From NCBI RefSeq assembly GCF_001435445.1, contig NZ_AZDH01000014.1, forward strand, positions 175,864-239,863: DNA of 64,000 nucleotides, given 5' to 3'. The notes beneath the pieces were generated by a model, which had not been told where the DNA came from, made no database searches, and worked only from the letters and a program-made list of their open reading frames with translations. The position numbers were made by a program, and so were the translations under genes. How positions within the stretch are numbered: position 1 is the stretch's first letter; every line of letters starts with the position of its first letter. Origin of the DNA: Companilactobacillus kimchii DSM 13961 = JCM 10707. GTDB lineage: Bacteria > Bacillota > Bacilli > Lactobacillales > Lactobacillaceae. Below are positions 28,956 through 38,889 of this stretch, piece after piece.

Positions 28956-30569
28956 CTACATGTTGTCTTCTTCAAGGCCTGAAGCTGCACCGATAAAGCC
29001 TTTGAATAGGCCTTCTGGCTTAGTAGGTCTTGACAAGAATTCTGGATGGTATTGAGCAGCAATGAAGAACTTGTTTTCAGGAATTTCGATAACTTCAACC
29101 AAGTGGTTATCTGGTGAAACACCTGAGAATACTAGTCCAAGATCTTCAAATTGTTTACGATATTCATTGTTAAATTCATATCTGTGACGATGTCTTTCTT
29201 GGATAACTGATTGATTGCCATAAGCAGCAGCTGTCTTTGAACCTGGTTTTAATTTACATGGGTAAGCACCTAAACGTAATGTACCACCACGGTCTTCAAC
29301 ATCTTTCTTATCTGCCATAATGTCGATGATCTTGTTTGCTGCATCTGGATCAACTTCACCTGTTGTAGCATCTTTGATACCAGCAACATCTCTAGCAAAT
29401 TCAATACTTGCCATTTGCATACCTAAACATAGTCCAAGATATGGAACATCATTTTCACGAGCATACTTAATAGCAGCAATCATACCTTCAAGGCCACGAC
29501 TACCAAAACCACCTGGTACTAGAATACCATCAGAATCTTTAAGATAATCGGCAACATTGTCATCATTGATAAGGTCAGCTGAAATCTTTTCAATCTCTAT
29601 CTCTGTATTATAAACATATCCAGCTGAACGAAGTGCTTCAGTAACGGAAATGTAAGCATCTTGTAATTTAGTATATTTACCAACTAGAGTGATCTTTGTC
29701 TTATGTTTCAAGTTGTTAACACGGTCAACCAACTTATGCCAATCTGTCATATCAGCTGGTTTTGTATCTAAGTGCAAGTAACGACATACAATGTCATCAA
29801 AGTTTTGTGCTTGTAGATTCAATGGAACGTCATACAATGACTTAGCATCACGTGATTCGATAACTGCTTCAGAATCAACATCACAGAATGATGCAATCTT
29901 GTCTTTCATACTTTGTGGCATTGGAAGTTCAGTTCTAACAACCAAGATATTAGGTTGGATACCGATACCACGTAATTCTTTAACACTGTGTTGTGTTGGT
30001 TTTGTCTTCATTTCGCCAGCTGCCTTCAAGTAAGGTACTAGTGATGTATGAATATAAACAACATTTTCTGAGCCAACTTCGGCCTTCATTTGACGCAATG
30101 CTTCTAGGTATGGTTGTGATTCAATATCACCAACAGTACCACCAACTTCAGTAATAATAACATCTGAATCTGTTGTAGTTGCAGCACGCATGATTTTTTG
30201 TTTGATCATATCTGTAATATGTGGAATAACTTGAACAGTTGCACCGTTATAATCACCACGACGTTCGCGACGAATAACTTCTGAATAGATCTTACCTGTA
30301 GTAACATTTGAATACTTGTTCAAATCGTTGTCGATAAATCTTTCATAGTGTCCAAGATCAAGGTCAGTTTCTGTACCATCGTTTGTAACAAAAACTTCAC
30401 CGTGTTGATATGGACTCATTGTTCCTGGGTCCACGTTAATGTATGGATCAAATTTTTGCATTGTTACCTTAAGTCCGCGATTTTTTAGCAATCTACCAAG
30501 GGATGCGGCAACGATTCCCTTACCTAATGATGAAACGACTCCACCTGTAATAAAAATGTATTTAGTCAT
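28956..30569 (-). CDS. pyrG: CTP synthase
   Basis: Amidates UTP to CTP with glutamine. The N-terminal synthetase domain has [20 protein letters not shown] near residues 8-27, and the C-terminal class-I glutaminase domain has the nucleophile loop LGLCLGMQ and the HPEF triad segment. The start is placed at 30569 ([10 protein letters not shown]), preceded by GGAGGAAGTT; an upstream in-frame codon at 30581 lacks a site. The product is about 537 residues. Expression is probably set by the CTP-sensing leader at 30610-30711. Confidence 0.96.
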   Translation of the reverse strand: MTKYIFITGGVVSSLGKGIVAASLGRLLKNRGLKVTMQKFDPYINVDPGTMSPYQHGEVFVTNDGTETDLDLGHYERFIDNDLNKYSNVTTGKIYSEVIRRERRGDYNGATVQVIPHITDMIKQKIMRAATTTDSDVIITEVGGTVGDIESQPYLEALRQMKAEVGSENVVYIHTSLVPYLKAAGEMKTKPTQHSVKELRGIGIQPNILVVRTELPMPQSMKDKIASFCDVDSEAVIESRDAKSLYDVPLNLQAQNFDDIVCRYLHLDTKPADMTDWHKLVDRVNNLKHKTKITLVGKYTKLQDAYISVTEALRSAGYVYNTEIEIEKISADLINDDNVADYLKDSDGILVPGGFGSRGLEGMIAAIKYARENDVPYLGLCLGMQMASIEFARDVAGIKDATTGEVDPDAANKIIDIMADKKDVEDRGGTLRLGAYPCKLKPGSKTAAAYGNQSVIQERHRHRYEFNNEYRKQFEDLGLVFSGVSPDNHLVEVIEIPENKFFIAAQYHPEFLSRPTKPEGLFKGFIGAASGLEEDNM

Positions 30570-30609
30570 AACTTCCTCCACATATTAATTCTAGGGATTT
30601 CTTAACTCA

Positions 30610-30711
30610 CAAAAATAAAAAAGTTCCCCATTCAGCATGAACAGGGAACTTAAAGTTGTCTATCTAATAGAGCCCGAACTATATAATACCGTGATATGTT
30701 CGAGTCGTCAA
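30610..30711 (-). promoter_or_regulatory. pyrG promoter and CTP-responsive attenuator
   Basis: On the minus strand TTGACG (30706-30711) and TATTAT (30683-30688) are 17 bases apart. Seven bases later the transcript would start GGGC (30675-30672). A terminator follows: AAGTTCCC (30644-30651) with GGGAACTT (30621-30628), then TTTTTATTTTTG. In Bacillus and Lactococcus pyrG, a GGGC start lets polymerase add extra G residues when CTP is low, and the poly-G pairs with a pyrimidine arm to block termination. The UUCCC arm here would suit that. Confidence 0.8.
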
Positions 30712-30734
30712 ACTTTTAATTCAAAAAGTTAAAC

Positions 30735-31382
30735 TTAATTTTCTTTATCATCGTCGTCGTCATCATCTTCATCATCATCGTCGTCGTTAAGATCAATGTC
30801 TTCATCGTCATCATCGTCCGCGTCAAATTCAGATAATTGACCTTCGATACCGTCGTCTAATCCTTCATCATGAGGATCATCGTCGTCATCATCAACTGAT
30901 GTCAAATCTGAGTTAGTAAATTTAGATAGGTCAGGACCATTGTCTGAACCATCGCTATCGTCATCGTCGTCCATCTCATTAACATCTAAATCACTATCAT
31001 CTTCATAGTCGACAACATCGTCATCTTCATCATCGTCACTCAAGAAGGCATTAACCTTTTGGGCGGCTTTATGAGCATTTTCTGTACCATTATCCTCAGG
31101 ATGATTTACTTCCTCATCAACTGAATCATATGGATACCACTTACGTAAGCCCCATACATTCTCACCTAATGAAAGAAAACTACCATCGTTATTTAAATCT
31201 GTGTAAAATTGTGGAAGTGATCTCTTGATGTCCTCATCCGACTTGCCTAAGTAGTCTTGTATTTCATTAACGATATCAGAAAAGTTCATAACTTTCTTGT
31301 TATTCTCGTTAAGAATCTCGTATGCAACCTCAATCAATGAGAGTTCGTCTTTATTTTGATCCTTGAATTTATCAAACTTCAA
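30735..31382 (-). CDS. rpoE: RNA polymerase delta subunit
   Basis: Delta subunit found in Bacillota; it promotes RNA polymerase recycling and promoter discrimination. The N-terminal winged-helix (HARE-HTH) domain covers about residues 15-95 (LIEVAYEILNENNKKVMNFSDIVNEI; WGLRKWYPYD). The C-terminal half is almost entirely Asp/Glu and presumably disordered. The gene lies immediately upstream of pyrG as in Bacillus, and the pyrG promoter sits just after its stop codon. Confidence 0.95.
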   Translation of the reverse strand: MKFDKFKDQNKDELSLIEVAYEILNENNKKVMNFSDIVNEIQDYLGKSDEDIKRSLPQFYTDLNNDGSFLSLGENVWGLRKWYPYDSVDEEVNHPEDNGTENAHKAAQKVNAFLSDDDEDDDVVDYEDDSDLDVNEMDDDDDSDGSDNGPDLSKFTNSDLTSVDDDDDDPHDEGLDDGIEGQLSEFDADDDDDEDIDLNDDDDDEDDDDDDDKEN

Positions 31383-31428
31383 ACGTGTACACGTCCTTTC
31401 GCAGCGTCTTACTTATAATCATATCTAC

Positions 31429-31869
31429 CTATACGCCAAAAATCAATCTAAACTTATAATTACCTATTACATTATTGTCGTAAATCAAATCATAATCAAT
31501 GTTTATTTTTCCTGAAAGTGGTTTACTTACGATTTCGACTTTTGAATCTTTGGTAAATGTATCTAGTGGTAGAACACCATATTCCGTTTCCAATTGTCCA
31601 TTATTATGCTTCTGATGTGTAAAATATAAAAGTGAAGACAAATTAGTCGATTTGGCAACACGTTTAATATGGATTTCACCGTCGCCACCAACCTTTACTA
31701 AGATGGATGCATTCGCACCATTCTCTAGACTTTCATTAAATCTTAGATAAATTGATTTACCCATTTGAGTGAACTTACCTGGCTCAGCAATCTTCGTTTT
31801 CGTCAAATTACCTGATTGCAAAGTCTCAATACTCAAATTCACATTTATATCAATACTATTATTTTCCAA
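31429..31869 (-). CDS. DUF1934 beta-barrel protein (YwiB-like)
   Basis: A 146-residue soluble protein with no signal peptide and the alternating pattern of a lipocalin/calycin-like barrel (SIYLRFNES, EIHIKRVAKS, INIDYDLIYDNNVIGNYKFRLIFGV). It resembles B. subtilis YwiB (DUF1934), whose function is unknown. It lies upstream of rpoE and is divergent from the LipL-like gene; the 55-base gap must hold both promoters. Confidence 0.8.
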   Translation of the reverse strand: MENNSIDINVNLSIETLQSGNLTKTKIAEPGKFTQMGKSIYLRFNESLENGANASILVKVGGDGEIHIKRVAKSTNLSSLLYFTHQKHNNGQLETEYGVLPLDTFTKDSKVEIVSKPLSGKINIDYDLIYDNNVIGNYKFRLIFGV

Positions 31870-31924
31870 TCCTTACCGCCTCTACATGATAAAATTATAT
31901 TAATTAATTAAAAGAAGTGATTAA

Positions 31925-32731
31925 GTGAACAATACTATTATATTATACGACCAAAAAATAAGCTCTAGCAAAGATCTGCTTGTTCCTTTTTCAGATACTG
32001 GGGCTATTTTAAAATTTGTTTCCGAAAATAATCAACCCGTAATCCATTTTTGGGTTACACCGCCAACTGTTATATTAGGTATGCAAGACAAGCGTCTCAA
32101 TAATTTACAAGCTGGCTTAGAAATGTTATCAGAAAAAAATTATCTTTTCTACCTTCGCAATTCAGGTGGACTCGGTGTAGTTACCGATGCTGGTATTCTT
32201 AACTTCTCCATTTTTTTACCAGACAAGGATAATTTATTGATCGATGATGCCTATGAAAAAATGTTCACTGTCCTCAAAGAAAGCTTTTCTCTCAAAATCA
32301 AAACTGGTGAGATCAGCACCTCCTATTGTCCAGGAACATACGACCTCAGCATTGATCAGAAAAAATTTGCCGGTATCTCCCAACGAAGAGCGGGAAATGC
32401 TGTAGCTATTATGGCCTACATCAGTGTCAACGGACAACAAAAAGACCGCAGTCAATTGATGAAAGACTTTTACGAAATTAGTAATTATCCTCCAAAAAGT
32501 GGTTATCCGCAAATAGATATTCACTCGATGGAAAATCTTGATACTTTATTAGGCCACAATCTCTCAATTGAGCAAGCTAAGCAAAAGATTTTAGCTACCA
32601 TAGCGAAGCAATATACTATTAGTAAAGAGGAATTTTTCATTATTCAGAATTCTTTACCATATCAAGAAGCCTACAATGCAACTTTAAAAGATTTAATCAA
32701 ACGTAATCAACAAATATTGGGGGAAAAATAA
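31925..32731 (+). CDS. lipL: LipL-like octanoyl/lipoyl protein transferase
   Basis: Member of the biotin/lipoate protein ligase family (268 residues). The motif SYCPGTYDLSI-KKFAGISQRR (about residues 137-159) contains the cysteine that forms a thioester in LipL, the enzyme moving octanoyl from GcvH to E2 subunits. RNSGGLGVVTDAGILNFS (near 78-95) is the RRxxGGxxVxH-type loop. The start is GTG, after AGAAGTGAT. It overlaps the next gene by one base (TAATG). LplA-like ligation is an alternative, since lactobacilli often scavenge lipoate. Confidence 0.75.
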   Translation: MNNTIILYDQKISSSKDLLVPFSDTGAILKFVSENNQPVIHFWVTPPTVILGMQDKRLNNLQAGLEMLSEKNYLFYLRNSGGLGVVTDAGILNFSIFLPDKDNLLIDDAYEKMFTVLKESFSLKIKTGEISTSYCPGTYDLSIDQKKFAGISQRRAGNAVAIMAYISVNGQQKDRSQLMKDFYEISNYPPKSGYPQIDIHSMENLDTLLGHNLSIEQAKQKILATIAKQYTISKEEFFIIQNSLPYQEAYNATLKDLIKRNQQILGEK

Positions 32732-34071
32732 TGCCATATCATATCGAAATGTTACCACGTGAAAAAGTTTTCCGCGATCCAATTCACAATTATATTCACG
32801 TTCAACACAAAGTCATTTTAGATCTAATCAATACTAAGGAATTTCAAAGACTCCGTCGGGTTAAACAACTTGGCACAGCTTCATTCACTTTCCACGGTGC
32901 AGAACATTCTCGTTTCGGCCACTGCATCGGTGTTTATGAGATAACCCGTCAAATCTGTGATAATTTTCAAAGAAATTATTCTACAAAGACTCCTGGAGAT
33001 GGACTTTGGGATGACAATGAACGAATTGTAGCCTTATGTGCTGCTCTTTTACATGACGTCGGACACGGCCCTTATTCACACACCTTTGAACATATCTTCG
33101 ATACTGACCATGAAATGTGGACTAGAAAGATCATCACATCACCAGAAACTGAAATCAATCACGTTTTGAAGCAAGTTTCCGATGACTTCCCTGAAAAAGT
33201 CGCTAGTGTCATTTCTCATACTTATCCCAATCCCCAAGTTGTACAGATGATCTCTAGCCAAATTGACGCTGACCGTATGGATTATCTATTACGTGATGCT
33301 TATTTCACAGGTACCAAATATGGAATGTTCGATTTAACTAGAATTTTACGAGTGATGCGCCCTTATAAAGACGGGATTGCTTTTGACTACGATGGTATGC
33401 ACGCTGTCGAAGATTATGTACTAAGTCGTTTCCAAATGTATCAACAAGTTTATTTCCATCCCGTTTCTCGTGGTATGGAAGTTGTCCTAACTAAGTTGCT
33501 GCAAAGAGCCAAAGACCTATACGAACATAACCACATGAACGGTTTTGAAATGCCTAGTCTCCTGATTCCTTTCTTCGAAAACAAAGTTAACATTGATGAC
33601 TACTTACTTTTGGATGATGGCATTCTCAATACCTACTTTACTCTTTGGCAAAGTTATCCTGATGAAATTCTCAAGGATTTGTCTTACCGCTTCCTAGCAC
33701 GTAACCCCTTTAAATCGGCCAAGTACGATAAAAAGACTAAACATTTGTTGCCAGAAATTGCTGACATCGTTGAAAGTGTCGGCTTCCAAAAGAAGTATTA
33801 CACTGATACTAACACTAGCTACGATTTACCTTATGATGTTTACAACCCCAACTCTAACAAGAGTCGGACTCAGATTGAAATCATGCAAAATGATGGTTCA
33901 TTAATTGAATTATCCACTATAAGTCGTTTAGTCAAAGCTTTGACCGGTAAAATTTCTGGAGACGAGCGTTTCTACTTCCCTAAATCAATGCTTTTGGAAC
34001 ATTCTGATGACATTTTTAGTAACGAATACGACGAATTTCAAAAACATATTTACAACGATACGATCATCTAA
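32731..34071 (+). CDS. HD-domain phosphohydrolase (YwfO-like)
   Basis: Metal-dependent phosphohydrolase of the HD superfamily (446 residues). HSRFGHCIGVYE (59-70) and HDVGHGPYSHTFE (108-120) supply His64, His108 and Asp109; DADRMDYLLRDAYFTG supplies the fourth ligand. This is the SAMHD1/dGTPase-like layout, so a dNTP or nucleotide substrate is likely but unproven. It is translationally coupled to the upstream lipL-like gene. Confidence 0.85.
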   Translation: MPYHIEMLPREKVFRDPIHNYIHVQHKVILDLINTKEFQRLRRVKQLGTASFTFHGAEHSRFGHCIGVYEITRQICDNFQRNYSTKTPGDGLWDDNERIVALCAALLHDVGHGPYSHTFEHIFDTDHEMWTRKIITSPETEINHVLKQVSDDFPEKVASVISHTYPNPQVVQMISSQIDADRMDYLLRDAYFTGTKYGMFDLTRILRVMRPYKDGIAFDYDGMHAVEDYVLSRFQMYQQVYFHPVSRGMEVVLTKLLQRAKDLYEHNHMNGFEMPSLLIPFFENKVNIDDYLLLDDGILNTYFTLWQSYPDEILKDLSYRFLARNPFKSAKYDKKTKHLLPEIADIVESVGFQKKYYTDTNTSYDLPYDVYNPNSNKSRTQIEIMQNDGSLIELSTISRLVKALTGKISGDERFYFPKSMLLEHSDDIFSNEYDEFQKHIYNDTII

Positions 34072-34208
34072 TTCGTGGTTCTTTCATATTTTTGAAATTT
34101 TAATTAAAATAAATGTATTAATTTTCTATTTCACTCGTGCAATTCTTATTCAGTGAGATTATGATTATTTTGAATTCAATAATCAGCATCTATCGATTGG
34201 AGGGCAAC

Positions 34209-35903
34209 ATGAAAGAATTTTCAAATAACACAAGAACTAAGAATCTACAAGATATGCAAACCAACCAACTAGATTTACTTGTTATCGGCGGTGGTATTAC
34301 CGGTAGCGGTATTGCTTTAGACGCTCAAAGTCGGCACATTCAAACTGGCTTAGTTGAAATGTGTGACTTTGCTTCTGGAACTTCAAGTCGTTCTACCAAA
34401 CTAGTTCACGGTGGTTTAAGATACTTAAAACAAGCAGCTATCAAAGAAGTTCACGAAGTTGGTAGTGAGCGGGCCATTGTTTACAATAATGCTCCTCAAA
34501 TCACTACCCCATTGAAGATGATGTTACCTTTCTATGACGGTGGAACCTTTGGTCCATTTACGACTGCCATCGGATTAGATGTTTACGATCGATTAGCTGA
34601 AGTAAAGTACTCTGAACGTAAATATATGTTAAAACCACGCGACACTATGGAGCGCGAACCTTACTTGAAATCAGAAAACCTTAAGGGTGCTGGCGTTTAC
34701 GTTGAATATAGAACTGATGACGCTCGTCTAACTTTGGAGGTTTTGAAAAAAGCTAACGACCTAGGTGCCAAAATTGCTAACTATATTAAAGTCACCGGTC
34801 TACTTTATAATGATGACAAACGTGTTTGCGGCGTTACTTATGAAGATCAAATCAATGGCGAAATTGGTGAGATACACGCTAAAAAGGTTGTTAACGCCTG
34901 TGGACCGTGGGTTGATGAAATCCGACAAATGGATGATTCTAATAAGGGTAAACATCTCCATTTAACTAAGGGAGTTCATTTAGTCATTGATCATGACAAA
35001 TTTCCAATTTCTAATTCAATCTATTTTGACACTCCATTCCATGACAATCGTATGATGTTTGCTATTCCCCGTGAAGGTAAAACTTATATCGGTACCACTG
35101 ATACCACTTGGACCGAAGATCCAAAAGAACCTAATATCACAGCTACCGATGTGACCTATATCTTAACCGCAGCAAATCAAATGTTCGATTTACCTCAATA
35201 CCTAACACCTGATGATGTAGAGGCTGGTTGGTCTGGTGTCAGACCACTAATTCAGGAAGAAGGTAAATCTCCTTCCGAAATATCTCGTAAAGATGAAATT
35301 TTCCAATCTGACAGTGACCTATTATCAATCGCTGGTGGCAAATTAACTGGTTATCGTAAAATGGCTGAGAAAATTGTCGATCGAGTAGCTCAACAACTAT
35401 CAGCTGAAACTAATTACGAATTCCAACCCGCACAGACCAAAGATTTAACGCTTGGTGGTGGCGATGTTGGTGGCGAAGAACATTGGATGGATTTCTTCGA
35501 TAAAGCCGTTCACGAAGGAATCACTAACCACAATCTGACACGTGATGAAGCCGAAAAGCTAGTTCAACGTTATGGTTCCAATGTTGATACTATTTATCAA
35601 TTATTGCCAGAAACCAAAACTAAAGCTCGTCTACCTAGAATTGATTGGGCCATGTTAAGATACGGCCTAGAACATGAAATGGTAGAACATCCAATTGACT
35701 ATCTCTTACGTCGTAGTAGCCAAATGCTTTTCGATATCAAACACATGCGCTCTATCAAGACACCAGTCATTGAGTGCATGGCTAAATATTACGATTGGGA
35801 TGATAACACCAAACAGACAATGACTGACGAAGTTGATACTAAGCTAGCCTTAACTGATTTAAGAGATATCAAGAAAAAGTATGCACAGTATATTAACAAA
35901 TAA
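34209..35903 (+). CDS. glpO: FAD-dependent glycerol-3-phosphate dehydrogenase/oxidase
   Basis: Oxidises sn-glycerol-3-phosphate to dihydroxyacetone phosphate at the membrane surface. The FAD dinucleotide loop IGGGITGSGIALDA is at 26-39, SSRSTKLVHGGLRYLKQ near 60-76 and TIGTTDTTW-type motifs follow; a C-terminal helical domain ends it. The product is 564 residues; in lactobacilli the electron acceptor may be oxygen (oxidase, H2O2-forming) or quinone. The start at 34209 has TTGGAGGGCAAC; an in-frame ATG at 34137 lacks a site. No kinase or facilitator gene is adjacent. Confidence 0.93.
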   Translation: MKEFSNNTRTKNLQDMQTNQLDLLVIGGGITGSGIALDAQSRHIQTGLVEMCDFASGTSSRSTKLVHGGLRYLKQAAIKEVHEVGSERAIVYNNAPQITTPLKMMLPFYDGGTFGPFTTAIGLDVYDRLAEVKYSERKYMLKPRDTMEREPYLKSENLKGAGVYVEYRTDDARLTLEVLKKANDLGAKIANYIKVTGLLYNDDKRVCGVTYEDQINGEIGEIHAKKVVNACGPWVDEIRQMDDSNKGKHLHLTKGVHLVIDHDKFPISNSIYFDTPFHDNRMMFAIPREGKTYIGTTDTTWTEDPKEPNITATDVTYILTAANQMFDLPQYLTPDDVEAGWSGVRPLIQEEGKSPSEISRKDEIFQSDSDLLSIAGGKLTGYRKMAEKIVDRVAQQLSAETNYEFQPAQTKDLTLGGGDVGGEEHWMDFFDKAVHEGITNHNLTRDEAEKLVQRYGSNVDTIYQLLPETKTKARLPRIDWAMLRYGLEHEMVEHPIDYLLRRSSQMLFDIKHMRSIKTPVIECMAKYYDWDDNTKQTMTDEVDTKLALTDLRDIKKKYAQYINK

Positions 35904-36251
35904 ACTGAATTATTCTTACTATGGTTAGTTTAAAATTCCGTCTTCCACAAAAGTTGAAAATCTAAAACAGTATCTATTTAGAGACGTAACTACGCTCACT
36001 CTAAGTAGATACTGTTATTTTTATTTTAAAAATTTAGAAAAGAAATAATAAATAGAATTGCCTACTAGTCCACAGCGTTCCACCAGTATTTTCAACTTTT
36101 GCGGAGGACGGCATATTTCCCCCAGTAAAATAATAATCTCAATTAAAATTTCACTAAATATTTATGTCACCTCTTTTATTTTTTTGAAAATATAGTAGAG
36201 TGAGTCTTGTACTTTGAAAAAGGTAAAATCAATGAAGGAGATTTGGCGAAA
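35904..36251. other. 348-base intergenic region with one repeat copy
   Basis: Between glpO and mscL there is no gene. The region holds the 174-bp repeat at 35938-36111 and then about 140 AT-rich bases that must carry the mscL promoter. Confidence 0.8.
35938..36111 (+). repeat. Palindromic repeat family, full copy (174 bp)
   Basis: Begins CCGTCTTCCACAAAAGTTG and ends CAACTTTTGCGGAGGACGG, so here both ends are the same sequence in inverse orientation, over about 24 bp. An inner hairpin CAGTATCTA-TTTAGAG/CTCTAA-GTAGATACTG sits in the left half. The family core GTCCACAGCGTTCCACCAG lies at 36069-36087. Confidence 0.85.
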
Positions 36252-36665
36252 ATGTTTAAGGAATTCCAAGAGTTTATTTCCCGTGGTAGTGTTGTTGACT
36301 TAGCCGTCGGTGTTATCGTTGGTGCTGCTTTCAACAGTTTGGTATCAGCGCTAACTACCTACATTTTAAATCCGCTAATCGGTCTCATTATTGGGCAAAT
36401 TGATTTATCAGACATGAAGTTCCAAGTTTTAGGTGCAAATTTTCTAATCGGTGACTTCATCAATGCTATAATCAATTTCTTGATCATTATGTTCGTTGTT
36501 TTCGTAATTGTTAAAATGATGAATAAAATGCGTCGTGACGGTTCACGTAGTAAGTTTGATAAAAATGGTGATGAAATTCCTGATCCACAAACTGAATACT
36601 TACAACAAATTCGTGACCTATTGAGATATCAACAAAGAAATAACAACAATAACAATCGATACTAA
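36252..36665 (+). CDS. mscL: Large-conductance mechanosensitive channel
   Basis: Emergency osmotic release channel in the cytoplasmic membrane. The N-terminal amphipathic helix MFKEFQEFISRGSVVDLAVG is followed by TM1 (about 14-40), a periplasmic-type loop, TM2 (about 65-90) and a C-terminal helix (TEYLQQIRDLLRYQQ). An Asn-run ends the protein. The start at 36252 gives 137 residues, the family size, with AAGGAG upstream; a TTG at 36207 is rejected. Confidence 0.96.
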   Translation: MFKEFQEFISRGSVVDLAVGVIVGAAFNSLVSALTTYILNPLIGLIIGQIDLSDMKFQVLGANFLIGDFINAIINFLIIMFVVFVIVKMMNKMRRDGSRSKFDKNGDEIPDPQTEYLQQIRDLLRYQQRNNNNNNRY

Positions 36666-36669
36666 AAAA

Positions 36670-36728
36670 TAATCCGTACTAACTGCATTGGGACTATTCC
36701 CACAAACAGTTAATACGGATTTTTTTGT
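36670..36728. terminator. Bidirectional terminator, mscL / DapB-like gene
   Basis: ATCCGTACTAACTG (36672-36685) pairs with CAGTTAATACGGAT (36707-36720), with A-run and T-run on the outer sides. Confidence 0.9.
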
Positions 36729-36737
36729 TTCAAATTT

Positions 36738-37769
36738 TTAATGCAAAGGTGTAACAACTTTCAAATCTAGAGCTTGCAAAAATCCACTTGGTCCATCAAC
36801 TACCATCGGAATTACATTAACGCTTGGTGCTGCACTAGTTACATAACTTTCATCTAGGGGCATCATTCCATTGATGCTGATATCCAATGACTTTGGCATC
36901 CCTTCGATATGAATTTCATTATCAATAGCAGGTGTTTTAACAACATCATCACAAATCTTGTGTACATAAATCAAACTTACCTTAGCTTCACCATTGACCA
37001 TGCCACTCATTGTAAACTTGTGTCCATAAATAGTACCTTTCTTAACCGTTCCAAAGGTTGGATGCAAATCTTGTGGAGCTGTATACCACTCATGATCAAC
37101 TTTTACATCGTCAAACTTAATTCCTAGGCGCTCCCCCATCTCATAAACACCTGAGATGTAGTATGAAGCAATTCCTAATTTAAGTTTATCTTGTGGAAAC
37201 TTGTCTGGATCCATACCATAGCCAAAAACTTTGACCCAACTTGAATAATTGTGTTGATCATCTTCACCTGATTGAACGGTTATTTTATCAACATGTCCCA
37301 TTAGGCCCGCCAAAACTGTTGGAATATATGATGCATAGGCTCCTGGCAATAATCCGGTTGGTAAATATGAAACACCATTTTCTTTAGCAGTATCATCGAT
37401 CATCTTATACAAATCTGGAGTTGTTACTTGTGAATAATAGATTGGTAAAGTTGTGACAACATTCTTTTTAGACTTTAATACTCGGCAAATATCAAGTGCA
37501 CTAGGAGTAAAGCCGCCCTTTTCGTCACGAACTAACGGTGTATAATCCAAAACGACATCCGCATCTAACTTCAATGCATCTTCAATATTATTAGTTACAG
37601 TAACACCGGTTTTAGGGAAATTAAATATTTCACCAGAATCACGACCGATTTTTTTAGGATCAACATCAACAGCAGCAACTAGTTTTAATGATTGTTTTTC
37701 TTGAATCATTCTGATAGCTGCTCGGCCAACATTTCCAAGGCCCCAAACGATAACTTTATATTGTTTCAT
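36738..37769 (-). CDS. DapB-like NAD(P)-dependent dehydrogenase
   Basis: A 343-residue protein with an N-terminal Rossmann fold (VIVWGLGNVGRAAIRMIQE, residues 5-23) of the dihydrodipicolinate-reductase N-terminal type. The rest resembles 2,4-diaminopentanoate dehydrogenase-like enzymes (LPTGLLPGAYASYIPTVLAG; SGEDDQHN). A role in amino-acid or diamine metabolism is possible, but the substrate cannot be read from sequence. It stands alone between two terminators. Confidence 0.75.
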   Translation of the reverse strand: MKQYKVIVWGLGNVGRAAIRMIQEKQSLKLVAAVDVDPKKIGRDSGEIFNFPKTGVTVTNNIEDALKLDADVVLDYTPLVRDEKGGFTPSALDICRVLKSKKNVVTTLPIYYSQVTTPDLYKMIDDTAKENGVSYLPTGLLPGAYASYIPTVLAGLMGHVDKITVQSGEDDQHNYSSWVKVFGYGMDPDKFPQDKLKLGIASYYISGVYEMGERLGIKFDDVKVDHEWYTAPQDLHPTFGTVKKGTIYGHKFTMSGMVNGEAKVSLIYVHKICDDVVKTPAIDNEIHIEGMPKSLDISINGMMPLDESYVTSAAPSVNVIPMVVDGPSGFLQALDLKVVTPLH

Positions 37770-37856
37770 CCTATCACCTCAAAAGGTTCTAATGACCTTC
37801 TTCTATTGCTCATATTATCACGTACTAAAAAGAGTTAATACCAATAACCCATGAAA

Positions 37857-37890
37857 AAAAGAGCCACTTTCTGAGAAGTGACTCTTTTTA
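37857..37890 (-). terminator. Terminator of prs
   Basis: AAAGAGTCACTTCTCAG and AAGTGGCTCTTTTTTT pair on the minus strand right after the prs stop codon. Confidence 0.88.
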
Positions 37891-37898
37891 TTTGAAGC

Positions 37899-38876
37899 TT
37901 ATTTTTTGTTCTTAAAACGTGTATTGAACAATGGACTGACAGGTTCATTTTCATGGACACGTTGAATTGCTTCACCGATAAGTGGTCCAACTGAAACTTG
38001 AACCATTTTGTCGATAATTTTTTCTTTAGGAAAATTGATTGAATCAGTAACAACTAAAGTCTTGATTGGTGATGCTTCAATTCTTTCGATAGCAGGACCT
38101 GAAAGGATTGGGTGTGTACAACATGCATAAACTTCAGTAGCACCAGCATCAATAAGTGCTTGAGATGCTAGAGAAATTGTACCAGCAGTATCAATCATAT
38201 CATCAATAATGATGGCACGTTTGCCCTTAACATTACCAATAATATTCATAACTTCGGCAACATTGGCACGAGGTCTACGTTTATCGATAATAGCAATTGG
38301 TGTCTTCAAGAATTCAGCTAGTTTTCTGGCACGAGTTACACCACCATGATCAGGTGAAACAACAACAGCGCCCTCTTCTAGATGGTTTGTTAGGAAGTAA
38401 TCAGCTAACAATGGAGCACCCATCAAATGGTCAACTGGAATATCGAAGAATCCTTGAATTTGTGCAGCATGAAGGTCAAGTGCAAGTACACGATCTACAC
38501 CGGCACGTTCCAACATGTTAGCAACTAATTTAGCAGTAATAGGTTCACGTGAACGTGACTTACGATCTTGTCTAGCATAACCATAATAAGGAATCACAAC
38601 ATTGATAACACTAGCTGAAGCACGTCTTAAAGCATCAACCATGATCAATAATTCCATCAAATTATCGTTAACTGGTGCTGAAGTTGATTGAATCAAGAAG
38701 ACTTCTGATCCACGAATACTTTCTTCAATATTAATTTGGATTTCACCATCACTGAAACGTGTAACTGATGACTTTCCAAGTGGTACTCCTACAACCTTAG
38801 CAATTTTTTCTGCTAAAGGTTTGTTAGAGTTCAATGCAAAAATCTTCATTGGTTGTTCATTATTTTGACATGACAT
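37899..38876 (-). CDS. prs: Ribose-phosphate pyrophosphokinase
   Basis: Makes PRPP from ribose-5-phosphate and ATP; feeds purine, pyrimidine, His and Trp synthesis and the salvage enzyme Hpt. Features are a class I N-terminus ([19 protein letters not shown]), the [21 protein letters not shown] catalytic region, a divalent-cation site [18 protein letters not shown], and the PRPP loop [12 protein letters not shown]. Its 325 residues are normal. The start has AAGGGTG. It is 13 bases after glmU, in the classic glmU-prs order. Confidence 0.97.
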   Translation of the reverse strand: MSCQNNEQPMKIFALNSNKPLAEKIAKVVGVPLGKSSVTRFSDGEIQINIEESIRGSEVFLIQSTSAPVNDNLMELLIMVDALRRASASVINVVIPYYGYARQDRKSRSREPITAKLVANMLERAGVDRVLALDLHAAQIQGFFDIPVDHLMGAPLLADYFLTNHLEEGAVVVSPDHGGVTRARKLAEFLKTPIAIIDKRRPRANVAEVMNIIGNVKGKRAIIIDDMIDTAGTISLASQALIDAGATEVYACCTHPILSGPAIERIEASPIKTLVVTDSINFPKEKIIDKMVQVSVGPLIGEAIQRVHENEPVSPLFNTRFKNKK

Positions 38877-38889
38877 TAATTATTCACCC

